Assembly: GCA_030527425.1 (NCBI GenBank)
Contig: JAUNAV010000009.1
Location: 1 to 48,416, forward strand
Origin: Tissierellia bacterium
GTDB taxonomy: Bacteria; Bacillota; Clostridia; Tissierellales; Peptoniphilaceae
Direction of reading: 5' to 3'
Length of the DNA: 48,416 nt
The notes under the pieces are model-generated. The model did not search any database. It was not told the DNA's origin and saw only the letters and a list, made by a program, of their open reading frames with translations. Both the position numbers and the translations under genes were made by a program. This document shows positions 17,152 through 25,387 of this stretch, piece by piece; the stretch's first letter is position 1; the number at the start of each line of letters is the position of its first letter.

Positions 17152-18517
17152 CTATATTCTCCAAATATTTTTTCCTAATATCTGTAGAAACTCTGTGTAG
17201 TTGATTTTTTGGAAGTTTTCTTAATAATTGCCAGCCTTTATCTAAACTTTCCTCTATTTCTCTATTTTCTATTTGACTTTGGCTTAAGAATTCTTTTTCA
17301 AATTCATCACCAAATTTCAAAAATTGTTTATCGGAATCGGACAAATCATCTTCTCCAACTATTTGAGAAATACTTCTTACATCTTGCACTTTAGAATATG
17401 ATTCAAATAATTGATTCATCAAGTCCTCATGATCTTCTCGAGTATATCCTTCACCTATACCATCTTTCATCAATCTTGATAATGATGGAAGTACATTAAT
17501 TGGTGGATAAATTCCTTTTTGATCCAGACTTCGTGAAACAACTATCTGTCCTTCAGTTATATATCCTGTTAAATCTGGTATTGGATGAGTTATATCATCA
17601 TTTGGCATTGTAAGAATTGGTATAAGCGTAACTGATCCTTCGACACCATCAATAATTCCTGCTCTTTCATAGAGAGTTGCAAGATTTGAATATAAATAGC
17701 CTGGATATCCCTTACGACTTGGTACTTCCTGTCTAATGGATGATACTTCTCTTAATGCTTCACAATAGCTTGTAATATCAGTTAAAATAACTAAAACATG
17801 TTTATGTTTTTCATAAGCTAAATATTCTGCTGCCGTCAAAGCACATTTTGGCGTGATTAGCCTTTCCATAATCGGATCGTCAGCTAGGTTTTCAAACATA
17901 ACTACATTATCTTTTACACCAGATTTTTTAAATTGATCTTCAAAATACAAAGCTTCATCTTTTTTAACACCCATTGCAGCAAAAACAAAACAAAAATCTT
18001 CATCTGTCTTAAGTTTTGCTTGTCTTATAATTTGAGATGCTATTTGATTATGAGGTAGACCTGAAGCTGAAAATATTGGTAATTTTTGTCCTCTAATTAA
18101 GGTCATCAAAGTATCAATAGAAGAAATACCAGTCTGTATAAAATTTCTTGGATATTCACGAGCTACAGGGTTTAAAGGAAGGCCTTCAATATCATAAAAT
18201 TTGTCTGAATAAACCTCTCCTCCACCGTCTATAGGTTTACCAATTCCATTAAAAGTTCTTCCTAATATTGATTCATCTAGAGCTATTTGGAAAGGATGGT
18301 CTATAAATTTAATTACTATATCATCTGTAGAAAAATCTTGTGTATTTCCAAAAACTTCTACAGTTACTAGATCTTTTTCAATTTTAATAACCTGTCCTAC
18401 AAAGTTCATTCCTAAAGTTTCAATCTCTACTACATCATTGTAACTTATATCAGGATTAGCTTCTATTTCTATAATTGACGATTCAATTTTTTTAACTTTT
18501 ATATATTCTTTTTTCAA
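17144..18517 (-). CDS. ntpB: V-type ATP synthase subunit B
   Basis: Non-catalytic nucleotide-site subunit of the A3B3 head. The 457 residues follow the family order: N-terminal barrel with [16 protein letters not shown], then [22 protein letters not shown], the P-loop position degraded to [12 protein letters not shown] as is normal for B, and [24 protein letters not shown] split over the Arg-finger region (R260s). Length is standard. It overlaps ntpA by 4 bases and ntpD by 8 bases. Confidence 0.96.
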   Translation of the reverse strand: MKKEYIKVKKIESSIIEIEANPDISYNDVVEIETLGMNFVGQVIKIEKDLVTVEVFGNTQDFSTDDIVIKFIDHPFQIALDESILGRTFNGIGKPIDGGGEVYSDKFYDIEGLPLNPVAREYPRNFIQTGISSIDTLMTLIRGQKLPIFSASGLPHNQIASQIIRQAKLKTDEDFCFVFAAMGVKKDEALYFEDQFKKSGVKDNVVMFENLADDPIMERLITPKCALTAAEYLAYEKHKHVLVILTDITSYCEALREVSSIRQEVPSRKGYPGYLYSNLATLYERAGIIDGVEGSVTLIPILTMPNDDITHPIPDLTGYITEGQIVVSRSLDQKGIYPPINVLPSLSRLMKDGIGEGYTREDHEDLMNQLFESYSKVQDVRSISQIVGEDDLSDSDKQFLKFGDEFEKEFLSQSQIENREIEESLDKGWQLLRKLPKNQLHRVSTDIRKKYLENIDE

Positions 18518-20271
18518 GCTTTACCACCTTCATCAATGATATTTTGATAATATGAACTTATTTCTGAGTTTAAAGTTCTAAACTTTTCTAGTTGATCATT
18601 TTCTATTTCATATTTAATATTTGTTACTTTTACATATAAATCTTCATTATAAATTTTATCAAAAGCTACTTTAGATTTTAGTGCTTTAAATGACAAATCT
18701 TTTAATAGCTTTATTGTCTTTAGCATCTGTATTTGTTTATCAAGGGGAACGTACTTATCTATTTTGTTAAATGCATTTTGTTGTAAAAATCCAACTCTTA
18801 GAATTTGAGCTATTTGCATAGTTATTTTTTGACTATCACTTAATGCGTCTTCTCCAACAAGCATTACAATTGACTTTAATTTATCTTCTGTAAGAAGTAC
18901 TTCCATCATTTCATTTCTCAAAGAAACGACATCTTCTCCGAGCTCTTCTTCATAATAATTTTTTAGATTATCTAGATAATTTGAATATGATGTTAACCAA
19001 TTTATTGCTGGATAATGCCTAGAATATGCTAGTGATTTATCCAATCCTAAAAACACATTTACACATCTTTTAGTATTTTCAGTAACTGGTTCAGAGAAAT
19101 CTCCTCCTGTAGGCGAAACTGCACCTATTAGTGTTACAGATCCATTTGTTCCATTTAAGTTTTCAAAGTCTCCAGCTCTTTCATAAAATTGAGCTAGTCT
19201 TGAACCTAAATAAGCAGGATATCCCTCTTCAGCAGGAATTTCTTCAAGTCTTCCAGAAATCTCTCGTAGAGCTTCTGCCCATCTAGAAGTTGAATCTGCC
19301 ATTAAAGCAACATCATAACCCATATCTCTAAAGTATTCGCAAATTGTTATACCAGTATATATAGACGCCTCTCTGGCTGCAACAGGCATATTTGATGTAT
19401 TTGCTATTAGAATAGTCCTATTCATCAATTTCTCACCTGTGTTTGGATCTTCAAGTTCTGGAAATTCTTCTAGTACTTGCGTCATCTCATTACCACGTTC
19501 ACCGCAACCAATATATACAATTATATCGGCATCGCAATATTGAGCGAATTGATGCTGTAGCATAGTTTTACCCGTACCAAATCCTCCAGGTATTGCAACT
19601 GTTCCTCCTTTAACTACTGGGAAAAATATATCGAGTACTCTTTGTCCAGTTTTTAATAATTTTGTAAGAGGCTTACTTTCCACTACATCTCTTTGGATTC
19701 TAACAGGATGATATTGATATAATTTTAATTCTTTGTCACCATCTTCAGTATCAAGCTTAACAACAGTATCTTCTATTGTGTATTTTCCATCTTCTTTACT
19801 ATCAACTACGACCCCATCATATTGGCTCATAAGTCTATGCTCTATAACTTTTGTCTCTTGAATAGTTGCATATATATCGCCTTCTTTTATTCTGTCGCCT
19901 TTTTTTACTTTGATTTTTACATCCCAAAGTTTTTCTTCATTTAGATTTTTCATACCAAGGCCTGAAGGTATAAAAGCTCCATGTTTTTCAGATATTTCTT
20001 GTAATGGTCTTTCAATACCATCAAACATATTTCCTATAAGACCTGGGCCTAGCCTAACAGACAATGCTCTATGTGTTGATTCAATGATATCTCCTATTTT
20101 TAATCCTGTAGTATCTTCATAAACTTGGATAGTAGCTTTATTATCATCAATTGAAATAATTTCTCCAATTAAATTTTTACTACCTACTTTTACCATCTCT
20201 TTAACGCGTAAGTCTTTTGCATTATCACAAACTACTACAGGACCATTTATTAAAATCACTTTTGATTGCAC
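18514..20271 (-). CDS. ntpA: V-type ATP synthase subunit A (catalytic)
   Basis: Catalytic ATPase subunit. The 585 residues contain the N-terminal barrel, the non-homologous insert (about 110-190) unique to V/A-type A subunits, the P-loop GGFGTGKT at 229-236, the catalytic Glu in GCGERGNEM near 257, and [19 protein letters not shown]. The start is GTG at 20271, overlapping the ntpE stop (TAGTG). Together with ntpB and ntpD it forms the soluble motor. Direction of use (ion pumping or ATP synthesis) cannot be told from this gene. Confidence 0.97.
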   Translation of the reverse strand: MQSKVILINGPVVVCDNAKDLRVKEMVKVGSKNLIGEIISIDDNKATIQVYEDTTGLKIGDIIESTHRALSVRLGPGLIGNMFDGIERPLQEISEKHGAFIPSGLGMKNLNEEKLWDVKIKVKKGDRIKEGDIYATIQETKVIEHRLMSQYDGVVVDSKEDGKYTIEDTVVKLDTEDGDKELKLYQYHPVRIQRDVVESKPLTKLLKTGQRVLDIFFPVVKGGTVAIPGGFGTGKTMLQHQFAQYCDADIIVYIGCGERGNEMTQVLEEFPELEDPNTGEKLMNRTILIANTSNMPVAAREASIYTGITICEYFRDMGYDVALMADSTSRWAEALREISGRLEEIPAEEGYPAYLGSRLAQFYERAGDFENLNGTNGSVTLIGAVSPTGGDFSEPVTENTKRCVNVFLGLDKSLAYSRHYPAINWLTSYSNYLDNLKNYYEEELGEDVVSLRNEMMEVLLTEDKLKSIVMLVGEDALSDSQKITMQIAQILRVGFLQQNAFNKIDKYVPLDKQIQMLKTIKLLKDLSFKALKSKVAFDKIYNEDLYVKVTNIKYEIENDQLEKFRTLNSEISSYYQNIIDEGGKA

Positions 20272-20849
20272 TATTTATCACTCTCCAACAATTTATATAA
20301 TTTCTTTCCTATATCATAATGCTTATCTCTTAATTTGCGCAAAAGAGTATAATCATATCTATAAACTTTATTTTTATCTACAATCATAAAACCTCCGATA
20401 TATTTATCATCGAGGGTATCAATATTATAATCATTGCCTTTAAAGATAGCTTTATCTTGTTCTTTTACCAATAAAATTTCATTTTCAAAATCAAAATTTT
20501 GCTCTACTTCATCTTTAAGCTTATTTTTGTATTCTTCTGTTTTTGTATATTCTAAAAGTTTATCTTTGATATCTTCTAATAAATCTTCAAGAAGATGGCT
20601 TTTATATTTTAAATATGATTTTTTTAACTCTTCGGAATTTTTTGAAACTAACTCATTCTTTTTTATTCTGTAAAATTCTCTACGTTTATTTAAATATTCT
20701 TCTTGTTCTCTTTTTAACTCTTCTTCTTTATTCTTTATATTATTACTTTCTTTTTCGGTGGAATCATATAATTGTTTTTCTGATTTTTGTTTTTCATAAT
20801 CCCAAATCATCTTTCTAAAACTTGAGATTTTAGATTCTAAATCTAGCAT
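20271..20849 (-). CDS. ntpE: V-type ATP synthase subunit E (peripheral stalk)
   Basis: Peripheral-stalk protein that normally forms a coiled coil with subunit H (NtpF) and caps the A3B3 head. The 192 residues show a long, highly charged N-terminal helix (1-100) and a C-terminal globular part with DDKYIGGFMIVDKNKVYRYD, the E-subunit hallmark GG-x-x. Length is typical. An AGGAG ribosome site precedes the ATG. No separate subunit H gene lies in the operon, so its coiled-coil partner is not obvious; see the tail of the gene at 23290-24165. Confidence 0.87.
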   Translation of the reverse strand: MLDLESKISSFRKMIWDYEKQKSEKQLYDSTEKESNNIKNKEEELKREQEEYLNKRREFYRIKKNELVSKNSEELKKSYLKYKSHLLEDLLEDIKDKLLEYTKTEEYKNKLKDEVEQNFDFENEILLVKEQDKAIFKGNDYNIDTLDDKYIGGFMIVDKNKVYRYDYTLLRKLRDKHYDIGKKLYKLLESDK

Positions 20850-20859
20850 AATTACACTC

Positions 20860-21090
20860 CTAAATTCTTACAATTAAGGGTTTTTCGTGTTCATTTCTAA
20901 ATTCTTCAATTACATGAGTATATTTATCATATAATTCAGAAGTAATGATGATAAGCGCTATGCTATCATCATTACAATTTTTGAAAAACTCTATGAAACT
21001 CTCTTTATTAGTTATTTTTTCACCTTTTATACCTGCTATTCTAAATCCTATAAGTTTGGACTCATCGCTGGTTATTACTCTAGCTTTCAT
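20860..21090 (-). CDS. ntpG: V-type ATP synthase subunit F, short form
   Basis: Central-stalk subunit that binds subunit D and tunes ATPase activity. Only 76 residues against about 100 in the family. The N-terminal Rossmann-like domain is complete (SDESKLIGFRIAGI, then ALIIITSELYDKY) but the protein stops at EKPLIVRI, where family members go on for another ~25 residues as a C-terminal helix that reaches the A3B3 core. The stop is followed by a normal spacer and the ntpE ribosome site, with no obvious remnant, so this looks like the natural end. ATG overlaps the ntpK stop by one base. Confidence 0.83.
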   Translation of the reverse strand: MKARVITSDESKLIGFRIAGIKGEKITNKESFIEFFKNCNDDSIALIIITSELYDKYTHVIEEFRNEHEKPLIVRI

Positions 21091-21518
21091 TATGCAAATA
21101 AAATCAAAATTGAAATAATTACACCAAAGATAGCAATACCTTCAGCTAGGCCGACAAATATTATTGTTTTACCAAGGATGGATTGATCTTCTGAGATCGC
21201 TCCTAATGCTGCTTGGCCAACTGCACCTACTGCATAACCTGTTCCGATAGTTGCAAGACCAGTAGATAATGCTGCGCCTATATACTTTAAACCGTCGCTA
21301 TTTGTAGCAGTTTGTGCACTAGAAGCAGCATGTGAACTTTCAGGCATTATTAAAACTAATATCATTGCCATAACAGGAATAAATGCTGATAGATTAATTT
21401 TTAATGCCTTTTTTAACTTAGCCTTTGAACTTAATTCATTATGTTTTGTTAAATAAACTCCTGATGATATGGTTAAAAATACTATTAAAGCTGCTAAAAT
21501 TGAAATTTCTATTATCAT
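21090..21518 (-). CDS. ntpK: V-type ATP synthase subunit K (membrane proteolipid ring)
   Basis: Forms the ion-carrying rotor ring. 142 residues with four hydrophobic segments: about 5-23, 42-59, 77-103 and 113-141. The second hairpin carries the ring signature (YIGAALSTGLATIGTGYAVG, then GLAEGIAIFG) with the ion-binding glutamate at E126. The first hairpin has no carboxylate in its membrane spans, and it ends in MPESSHAASSAQT, which resembles a signal-peptidase site (S-H-A|A). The mature ring unit may therefore be a two-helix protein. Whether it carries Na+ or H+ is not decided by the visible residues. Between ntpI and ntpF with tight spacing. Confidence 0.9.
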   Translation of the reverse strand: MIIEISILAALIVFLTISSGVYLTKHNELSSKAKLKKALKINLSAFIPVMAMILVLIMPESSHAASSAQTATNSDGLKYIGAALSTGLATIGTGYAVGAVGQAALGAISEDQSILGKTIIFVGLAEGIAIFGVIISILILFA

Positions 21519-21528
21519 ATAACTCTCC

Positions 21529-23286
21529 TTAATCTTCTATGCTTTTTATTGGTTTATACAATCTACCATCGCCCTTGTAATATTTACTAAATAATTCATA
21601 ATACTCAAGTCTTAATCCTTGTATAAAGACTACCATTCCTTCAAGACCAATTATTAGAGCATTACCTAATATTAAAATAATTATTGAACCTATTCCACCT
21701 ACAAGGCTTGCCATAGTTTTAAATGCTAAAAATAGTCCAACATGGTTTATAGCAAAAGCGCCTACACGGGTAAATGATACTAAATTAGAAAATACTGAAA
21801 GCAATGCTTCTACTATTGAAAATGAACTTTCAACATAATAATCAGCTTTATTTTCCATTTTTTCATTATCTCTTGTAAGCTTAATGCTTAATGGCTTTTT
21901 AAATATTTCCATAATTATAGAAATAACTAAAGTTATGATTGGTACTAGAACACTAACTGATAATATTTTTGTAATAGATAATATCAATATTACAAAAGAG
22001 ACCATCATTATAAGCCCTGCTAATCCTTCCTTATCAAATATTGCTTCTTCTATGTCCTTTTGTTTTATTAACTTATTATAAATACCCATTAAGTATGATA
22101 TAAACATCAGAATAAAACCAAAACTTACAGAGGCTATTAATACTGTAAGGATATTATCAAACGGCTTAATTAATAATGTAGGTATTAAAGTTTCATTTCC
22201 AAAAAATGATCCATACAACAGTCCAAATACTGAAGCAGAAAATCCAATTCGTAATATCATATCTGAAAATAACTTATTTTTATTCTTTAAAAATAATCCT
22301 ATTAACAAGAATATTATTCCTTGTCCTAAATCTCCAAACATCATGCCATAAAGTAAAATATAAGTTATTGCAAAGAAGCTTGTCGGATCTATCTCATTAT
22401 AACTAGGAGTTCCGTACATATTAACTAATGCTTCAAATGGTTTGAAAATCTTATTATTTTTTAATTTTGTTGGTGCGATGGAACTAGTATTTTTCTCATC
22501 TTTCTTTTTTAATAGTGTATCCGAATATTTCTTTTTTATATCATTAACTTTTTTAACACTGGATTCTGGCACCCAACCACTAAGATAAAAATAATGCTCA
22601 CTTTTTGCCATTTTTTCTTTTAAAATATCACTTTTTGAATCTATATATTTAGTGTATCTAACATTGTCAAGAATATCTAAATTTTCACTTTTTAATTTGT
22701 CTAAAGACTTTTCTATAGATTCTAATTCTTCATTTATATTATTATAATCTTCTTCGAGATCATTTAGGCTTATATTTTTATCTATATCTTTTTCCACAAA
22801 ACCCAATGAGCCGATAATTCTATCTACTTCATTTTGAGTTTTCGTCGGAAATACCAGAAAATAGTCTTCTGAACCAAGATTGTTTTTTTTTACTCCAGAT
22901 ATCTCTTTGTTTAAATTATTTTTATCATCAATTAAAGCCTTATCAAACTTTTCTCTAAGATAATTAATATCTAAAGCCTGATTGTTCTTTAAACTCAAAT
23001 AAAAATAATGTTCGCTTTTTGCCATGTAATCTAGGTATTTTTGTTTTTCTCTCTCAAAATTTAAAGTATACGAGATATTTTTTAAAGCATGATCTTGTTT
23101 TATTTCTTCTAAAGAATTATCAATGCTTTCAATTTCATTTTCTAAATTTTGATACAAATTCTCTAAATCTTCCAATTTTTCATCAGAGATATCTTTTTCT
23201 AAAAAATCTAAACTTGCGATATATCTTTGGATTTCTTTATCAACCTTTTTAGGATACAACATTAGATAATTTTCATTAGTTTTCAT
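21529..23286 (-). CDS. ntpI: V-type ATP synthase subunit I, C-terminal part with a duplicated arm domain
   Basis: Membrane stator that forms the ion half-channels. 585 residues. The C-terminal ~320 residues hold the hydrophobic a-subunit domain with seven or eight spans (MFGDLGQGIIF, FTRVGAFAINHVGLFL) and the essential Arg in GLRLEYYELFSKYY. The N-terminal part is a tandem repeat of the cytosolic arm lobe: residues 5-98 and 140-236 align throughout, both ending in MAKSEHYFYLS; the second continues into the normal GWVPE segment. The gene starts at its own ATG with AAGG 6 bases upstream, overlapping nothing, 3 bases after the preceding stop. It lacks the true N-terminus of subunit I, which is encoded by the upstream gene. 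Confidence 0.92.
   Translation of the reverse strand: MKTNENYLMLYPKKVDKEIQRYIASLDFLEKDISDEKLEDLENLYQNLENEIESIDNSLEEIKQDHALKNISYTLNFEREKQKYLDYMAKSEHYFYLSLKNNQALDINYLREKFDKALIDDKNNLNKEISGVKKNNLGSEDYFLVFPTKTQNEVDRIIGSLGFVEKDIDKNISLNDLEEDYNNINEELESIEKSLDKLKSENLDILDNVRYTKYIDSKSDILKEKMAKSEHYFYLSGWVPESSVKKVNDIKKKYSDTLLKKKDEKNTSSIAPTKLKNNKIFKPFEALVNMYGTPSYNEIDPTSFFAITYILLYGMMFGDLGQGIIFLLIGLFLKNKNKLFSDMILRIGFSASVFGLLYGSFFGNETLIPTLLIKPFDNILTVLIASVSFGFILMFISYLMGIYNKLIKQKDIEEAIFDKEGLAGLIMMVSFVILILSITKILSVSVLVPIITLVISIIMEIFKKPLSIKLTRDNEKMENKADYYVESSFSIVEALLSVFSNLVSFTRVGAFAINHVGLFLAFKTMASLVGGIGSIIILILGNALIIGLEGMVVFIQGLRLEYYELFSKYYKGDGRLYKPIKSIED
22579..22869 (-). repeat. Second copy of the duplicated arm domain in subunit I
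   Basis: Codes residues 140-236 of the gene at 21529-23286. It aligns with the copy at 22993-23274; conserved points include the Y-x-x-x-x-P-x-K start, I-x-SL-x-F-x-EKDI and the closing MAKSEHYFYLS. The DNA coding the closing motif is still about 90% identical. Confidence 0.85.
22993..23274 (-). repeat. First copy of the duplicated arm domain in subunit I
   Basis: Codes residues 5-98 of the gene at 21529-23286; see the partner at 22579-22869. A spacer of about 41 residues (99-139) separates the copies. Confidence 0.85.
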
Positions 23287-23289
23287 ATC

Positions 23290-24165
23290 TCACCTTGTAA
23301 TTTGTTCAAAAATGTCATCTTCAAGCTCATTTTTTATATCGTTGTATCTATTTTCTAATTTTGTCATTTTATCATGATAATTCTTTTTAGTTTCTTGTAT
23401 TTCTTCTTTTGAGCTTTCAGTCGATTTTTCTTCTATATCATGTGAAATTGACTTAGTCCCTTCAGAATATTTTTTATCCATATTGAGTAATACATCTTTT
23501 GTATTATTCTTTTCCTTTTCTAACACCTTATCGGTATTTTCTCTAAGTTTTTGAGTATTTTTATCAATTGAATAAATTTTTTCTAGAGCATTTAAATTTA
23601 CTTCTCTTTTGGTATTATCATTATTTAAATGGATAATAAGAGATGGAATATTTTCATAGTTATTTTTCAAAATATATTTACCATCTTCAGAGACTTCCCC
23701 AAGTTTATAGTCAAAATATTTTAGTTTATGAAGTTCTTCTAAGCTAATTCCATATTCTTTTAATAATTTCATATTCTCTATCTGCTTTTTTAGAACCTCT
23801 TTTTTCTTTAATAATTCTTCTTTTCTCTTTAGTAAACTTTCACTTTTATCATATATTTCATTAATTTTTTCATCGCTAAGCCTTTTTGTGCCAGTATTTT
23901 CTTTAAGATTCAAATTATCTTTTATTTTATCTAATTTCTCAATAATTTCTTTATTCTTCTTTTTATCAAAAGCCTCCAAATTGTTAAAATCTATTGTTCT
24001 TTCGACATTTTCTTCACTGGCTTTTATGGAAAATTCTCTATTTTGTATTTGTGTCATAACATCTACAGGTTCAATATCACCCATTTTTATAAGCTCTTCT
24101 AAAAAATCATCAAGATTTTCCAGTTTAGCCATGATATTTACCATATTCATTTTTTCTATAGCCAA
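23290..24165 (-). CDS. V-type ATP synthase subunit I, N-terminal part, with extra coiled-coil tail
   Basis: 291 residues. The start IEKMNMVNIMAKLENLDDFL matches the first strand-helix of subunit I, which docks on the peripheral stalk. A coiled coil (about 60-135) and LEELHKLKYFDYKLGEVSEDG (143-163) match the proximal lobe, and the domain ends near IPSLIIHL (173-180), just where the next gene's first residues take over. Residues 181-291 are an added charged helical tail with no counterpart in ordinary subunit I; at about 110 residues it is the size of subunit H. The TTG start at 24165 has an AGGGGTGA ribosome site. The stop is real and followed by a new ribosome site, so this is a gene split, not a frameshift. 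Confidence 0.8.
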   Translation of the reverse strand: MAIEKMNMVNIMAKLENLDDFLEELIKMGDIEPVDVMTQIQNREFSIKASEENVERTIDFNNLEAFDKKKNKEIIEKLDKIKDNLNLKENTGTKRLSDEKINEIYDKSESLLKRKEELLKKKEVLKKQIENMKLLKEYGISLEELHKLKYFDYKLGEVSEDGKYILKNNYENIPSLIIHLNNDNTKREVNLNALEKIYSIDKNTQKLRENTDKVLEKEKNNTKDVLLNMDKKYSEGTKSISHDIEEKSTESSKEEIQETKKNYHDKMTKLENRYNDIKNELEDDIFEQITR

Positions 24166-24171
24166 GAATCA

Positions 24172-25161
24172 TCACCCCTTCATTAAAAAGATACTAGACA
24201 TATCTCTACTACTTTCAGTATCCAATTCAAGTATTCTAAGAACATTAGTTAACTGTTTTTCAATAGTATCTATAGCAGCTAACACTTTTAGAAATTCTGA
24301 ATCATACTGTTTTAAATTTTCATCGACTAATCTGCTTTCAAATTCTTCATATGAATGATTTAAGTGTACTTCAGAGGATAAATTATTAAATATAATTTTA
24401 TATCTTGTATTTTCTATCTCTTTTACAAACTCATCTAAGTTTAAAACAGATAATTTTTTTAATAATCTTGTACCAATATTTTTTCCACCTTCAATCATAT
24501 AATTAAAATTTTCAGCAGGATTTAGATTATAGAATTTAATAAATCGGTAAAGATTCATTAAATTAACTAAATCAACTTTTTTTGCAATGAAATTCTTTAT
24601 AATTTTCTGTTCGCTTCTATTAAAATTTTTCAAAGAGTCGAATAATTCCCTATAATAGAATTTTTCTAAAGTATTGCTTATTAAAAATATAGTAGAATCA
24701 TCCTCAATTTTATTTTTAGCAAAAGGAAGAAGACATCTGTAATATCTAGTGTTTTTTAATTTTAATAAAAGTTCATCAAATGTCATTTCATCAGTAATTT
24801 TTATATCACATGAAAAAGGATTCTCTTTAAGATCAGCTATATTTTCACTTAAAGTATCATGAAAAATACTTTGTATTATATCTTCAATCCATTTTATTTC
24901 AAATTTCGAAGTATATTTTAAAAAGAACTCTTTATAATGTGAAGTAAGAAAGTGTGATAAACTATTTAATTGTCTCTTATAGATATCTTTGATTTGTCTT
25001 TCTATGATTATTAAATCATCTGTATTAAGCATATAACCAAACTTATCATTTAAATAGGACACTTTCTCATCTAATGTCGACATGTTTAATAATCTTAGCA
25101 TATCTTTATCATCAGGCGTTTTTCCTAGCTTGGCCCTTGCTTTTACTACTGCCTCTTTCAA
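24172..25161 (-). CDS. ntpC: V-type ATP synthase subunit C (V0 subunit d/AC39)
   Basis: Soluble cap that connects the K ring to the central stalk. The 329 residues are mostly helical. N-terminal AVVKARAKLG matches the family start (Y-A-x-x-x-A-R-x-R), followed by LNMSTLDEKVSYLNDKFGYML and three repeated helical segments. Length is normal. The start is TTG at 25159-25161, chosen because AAAGGAGG lies 6 bases upstream; the nearby ATG runs into a stop after two codons. First gene of the operon, behind a structured leader. Confidence 0.87.
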   Translation of the reverse strand: MKEAVVKARAKLGKTPDDKDMLRLLNMSTLDEKVSYLNDKFGYMLNTDDLIIIERQIKDIYKRQLNSLSHFLTSHYKEFFLKYTSKFEIKWIEDIIQSIFHDTLSENIADLKENPFSCDIKITDEMTFDELLLKLKNTRYYRCLLPFAKNKIEDDSTIFLISNTLEKFYYRELFDSLKNFNRSEQKIIKNFIAKKVDLVNLMNLYRFIKFYNLNPAENFNYMIEGGKNIGTRLLKKLSVLNLDEFVKEIENTRYKIIFNNLSSEVHLNHSYEEFESRLVDENLKQYDSEFLKVLAAIDTIEKQLTNVLRILELDTESSRDMSSIFLMKG

Positions 25162-25285
25162 TACATACCTCCTTTCAAGGCACGACTAATTGGGGAAGAT
25201 TTCTCTTCCCCTGGCTAATTACAAAAATCATAACTAGGTTTTTACAATTAGTCACTAATCTTTGTATAGTTTTCGATGTCCTCTA
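25162..25285 (-). ncRNA. Structured 5' leader of the V-ATPase operon, candidate riboswitch
   Basis: On the minus strand the leader can fold as a three-way junction: P1 GACUAAUUG (25253-25245) with CAAUUAGUC (25192-25184), 9 perfect pairs; P2 CUAGUUA (25237-25231) with UAAUUAG (25221-25215), 7 pairs with one G-U; P3 GGGGAAGA (25211-25204) with UCUUCCCC (25199-25192) closed by a GAAA tetraloop. Joining strands are UAAAAAC and CCA. P1 ends 8 bases before the AAAGGAGG of ntpC, so folding could control translation. The P1 5' strand can also pair with the P2 3' strand, giving mutually exclusive forms. No known class was identified with confidence. Confidence 0.5.
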
Positions 25286-25292
25286 TAATAAT

Positions 25293-25320
25293 ATGATACC
25301 GGCTAAGTAGATTTTGTAAA
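25293..25320 (-). promoter_or_regulatory. Candidate V-ATPase operon promoter
   Basis: Minus strand TTTACA (25320-25315), 16-base spacer, TATCAT (25298-25293). It lies between the miaB terminator and the structured leader. Moderate match only. A perfect dyad ATTAGT-C-ACTAAT at 25247-25259 just downstream may be part of the RNA structure or an operator. Confidence 0.45.
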
Positions 25321-25361
25321 ATAAAAAGGAGCATATAAATTATTAAATTTTCGTAAAGAAA

Positions 25362-25385
25362 AAGATCGAAACTAAATTCGATCTT
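25362..25385 (-). terminator. Rho-independent terminator after miaB
   Basis: 9-bp stem AAGATCGAA / TTCGATCTT with a loop of six bases; on the minus strand it is followed by TTTTTCTTT. It separates miaB from the V-ATPase operon. Confidence 0.9.
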
Positions 25386-25387
25386 AA

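Noticed and set aside
21529..24165. Subunit I break read as a simple frameshift pseudogene
   Set aside because: The second gene has its own well-spaced ribosome site and ATG after the first stop, the first protein has a long extra tail, and the second carries a duplicated domain; shifting one base does not give a normal protein.
23888..24358. 156-codon plus-strand open frame opposite subunits C and I
   Set aside because: Low-complexity Ser/Phe/Leu translation typical of the reverse of Lys/Glu/Asp-rich coding DNA, no ribosome site, spans two real genes.
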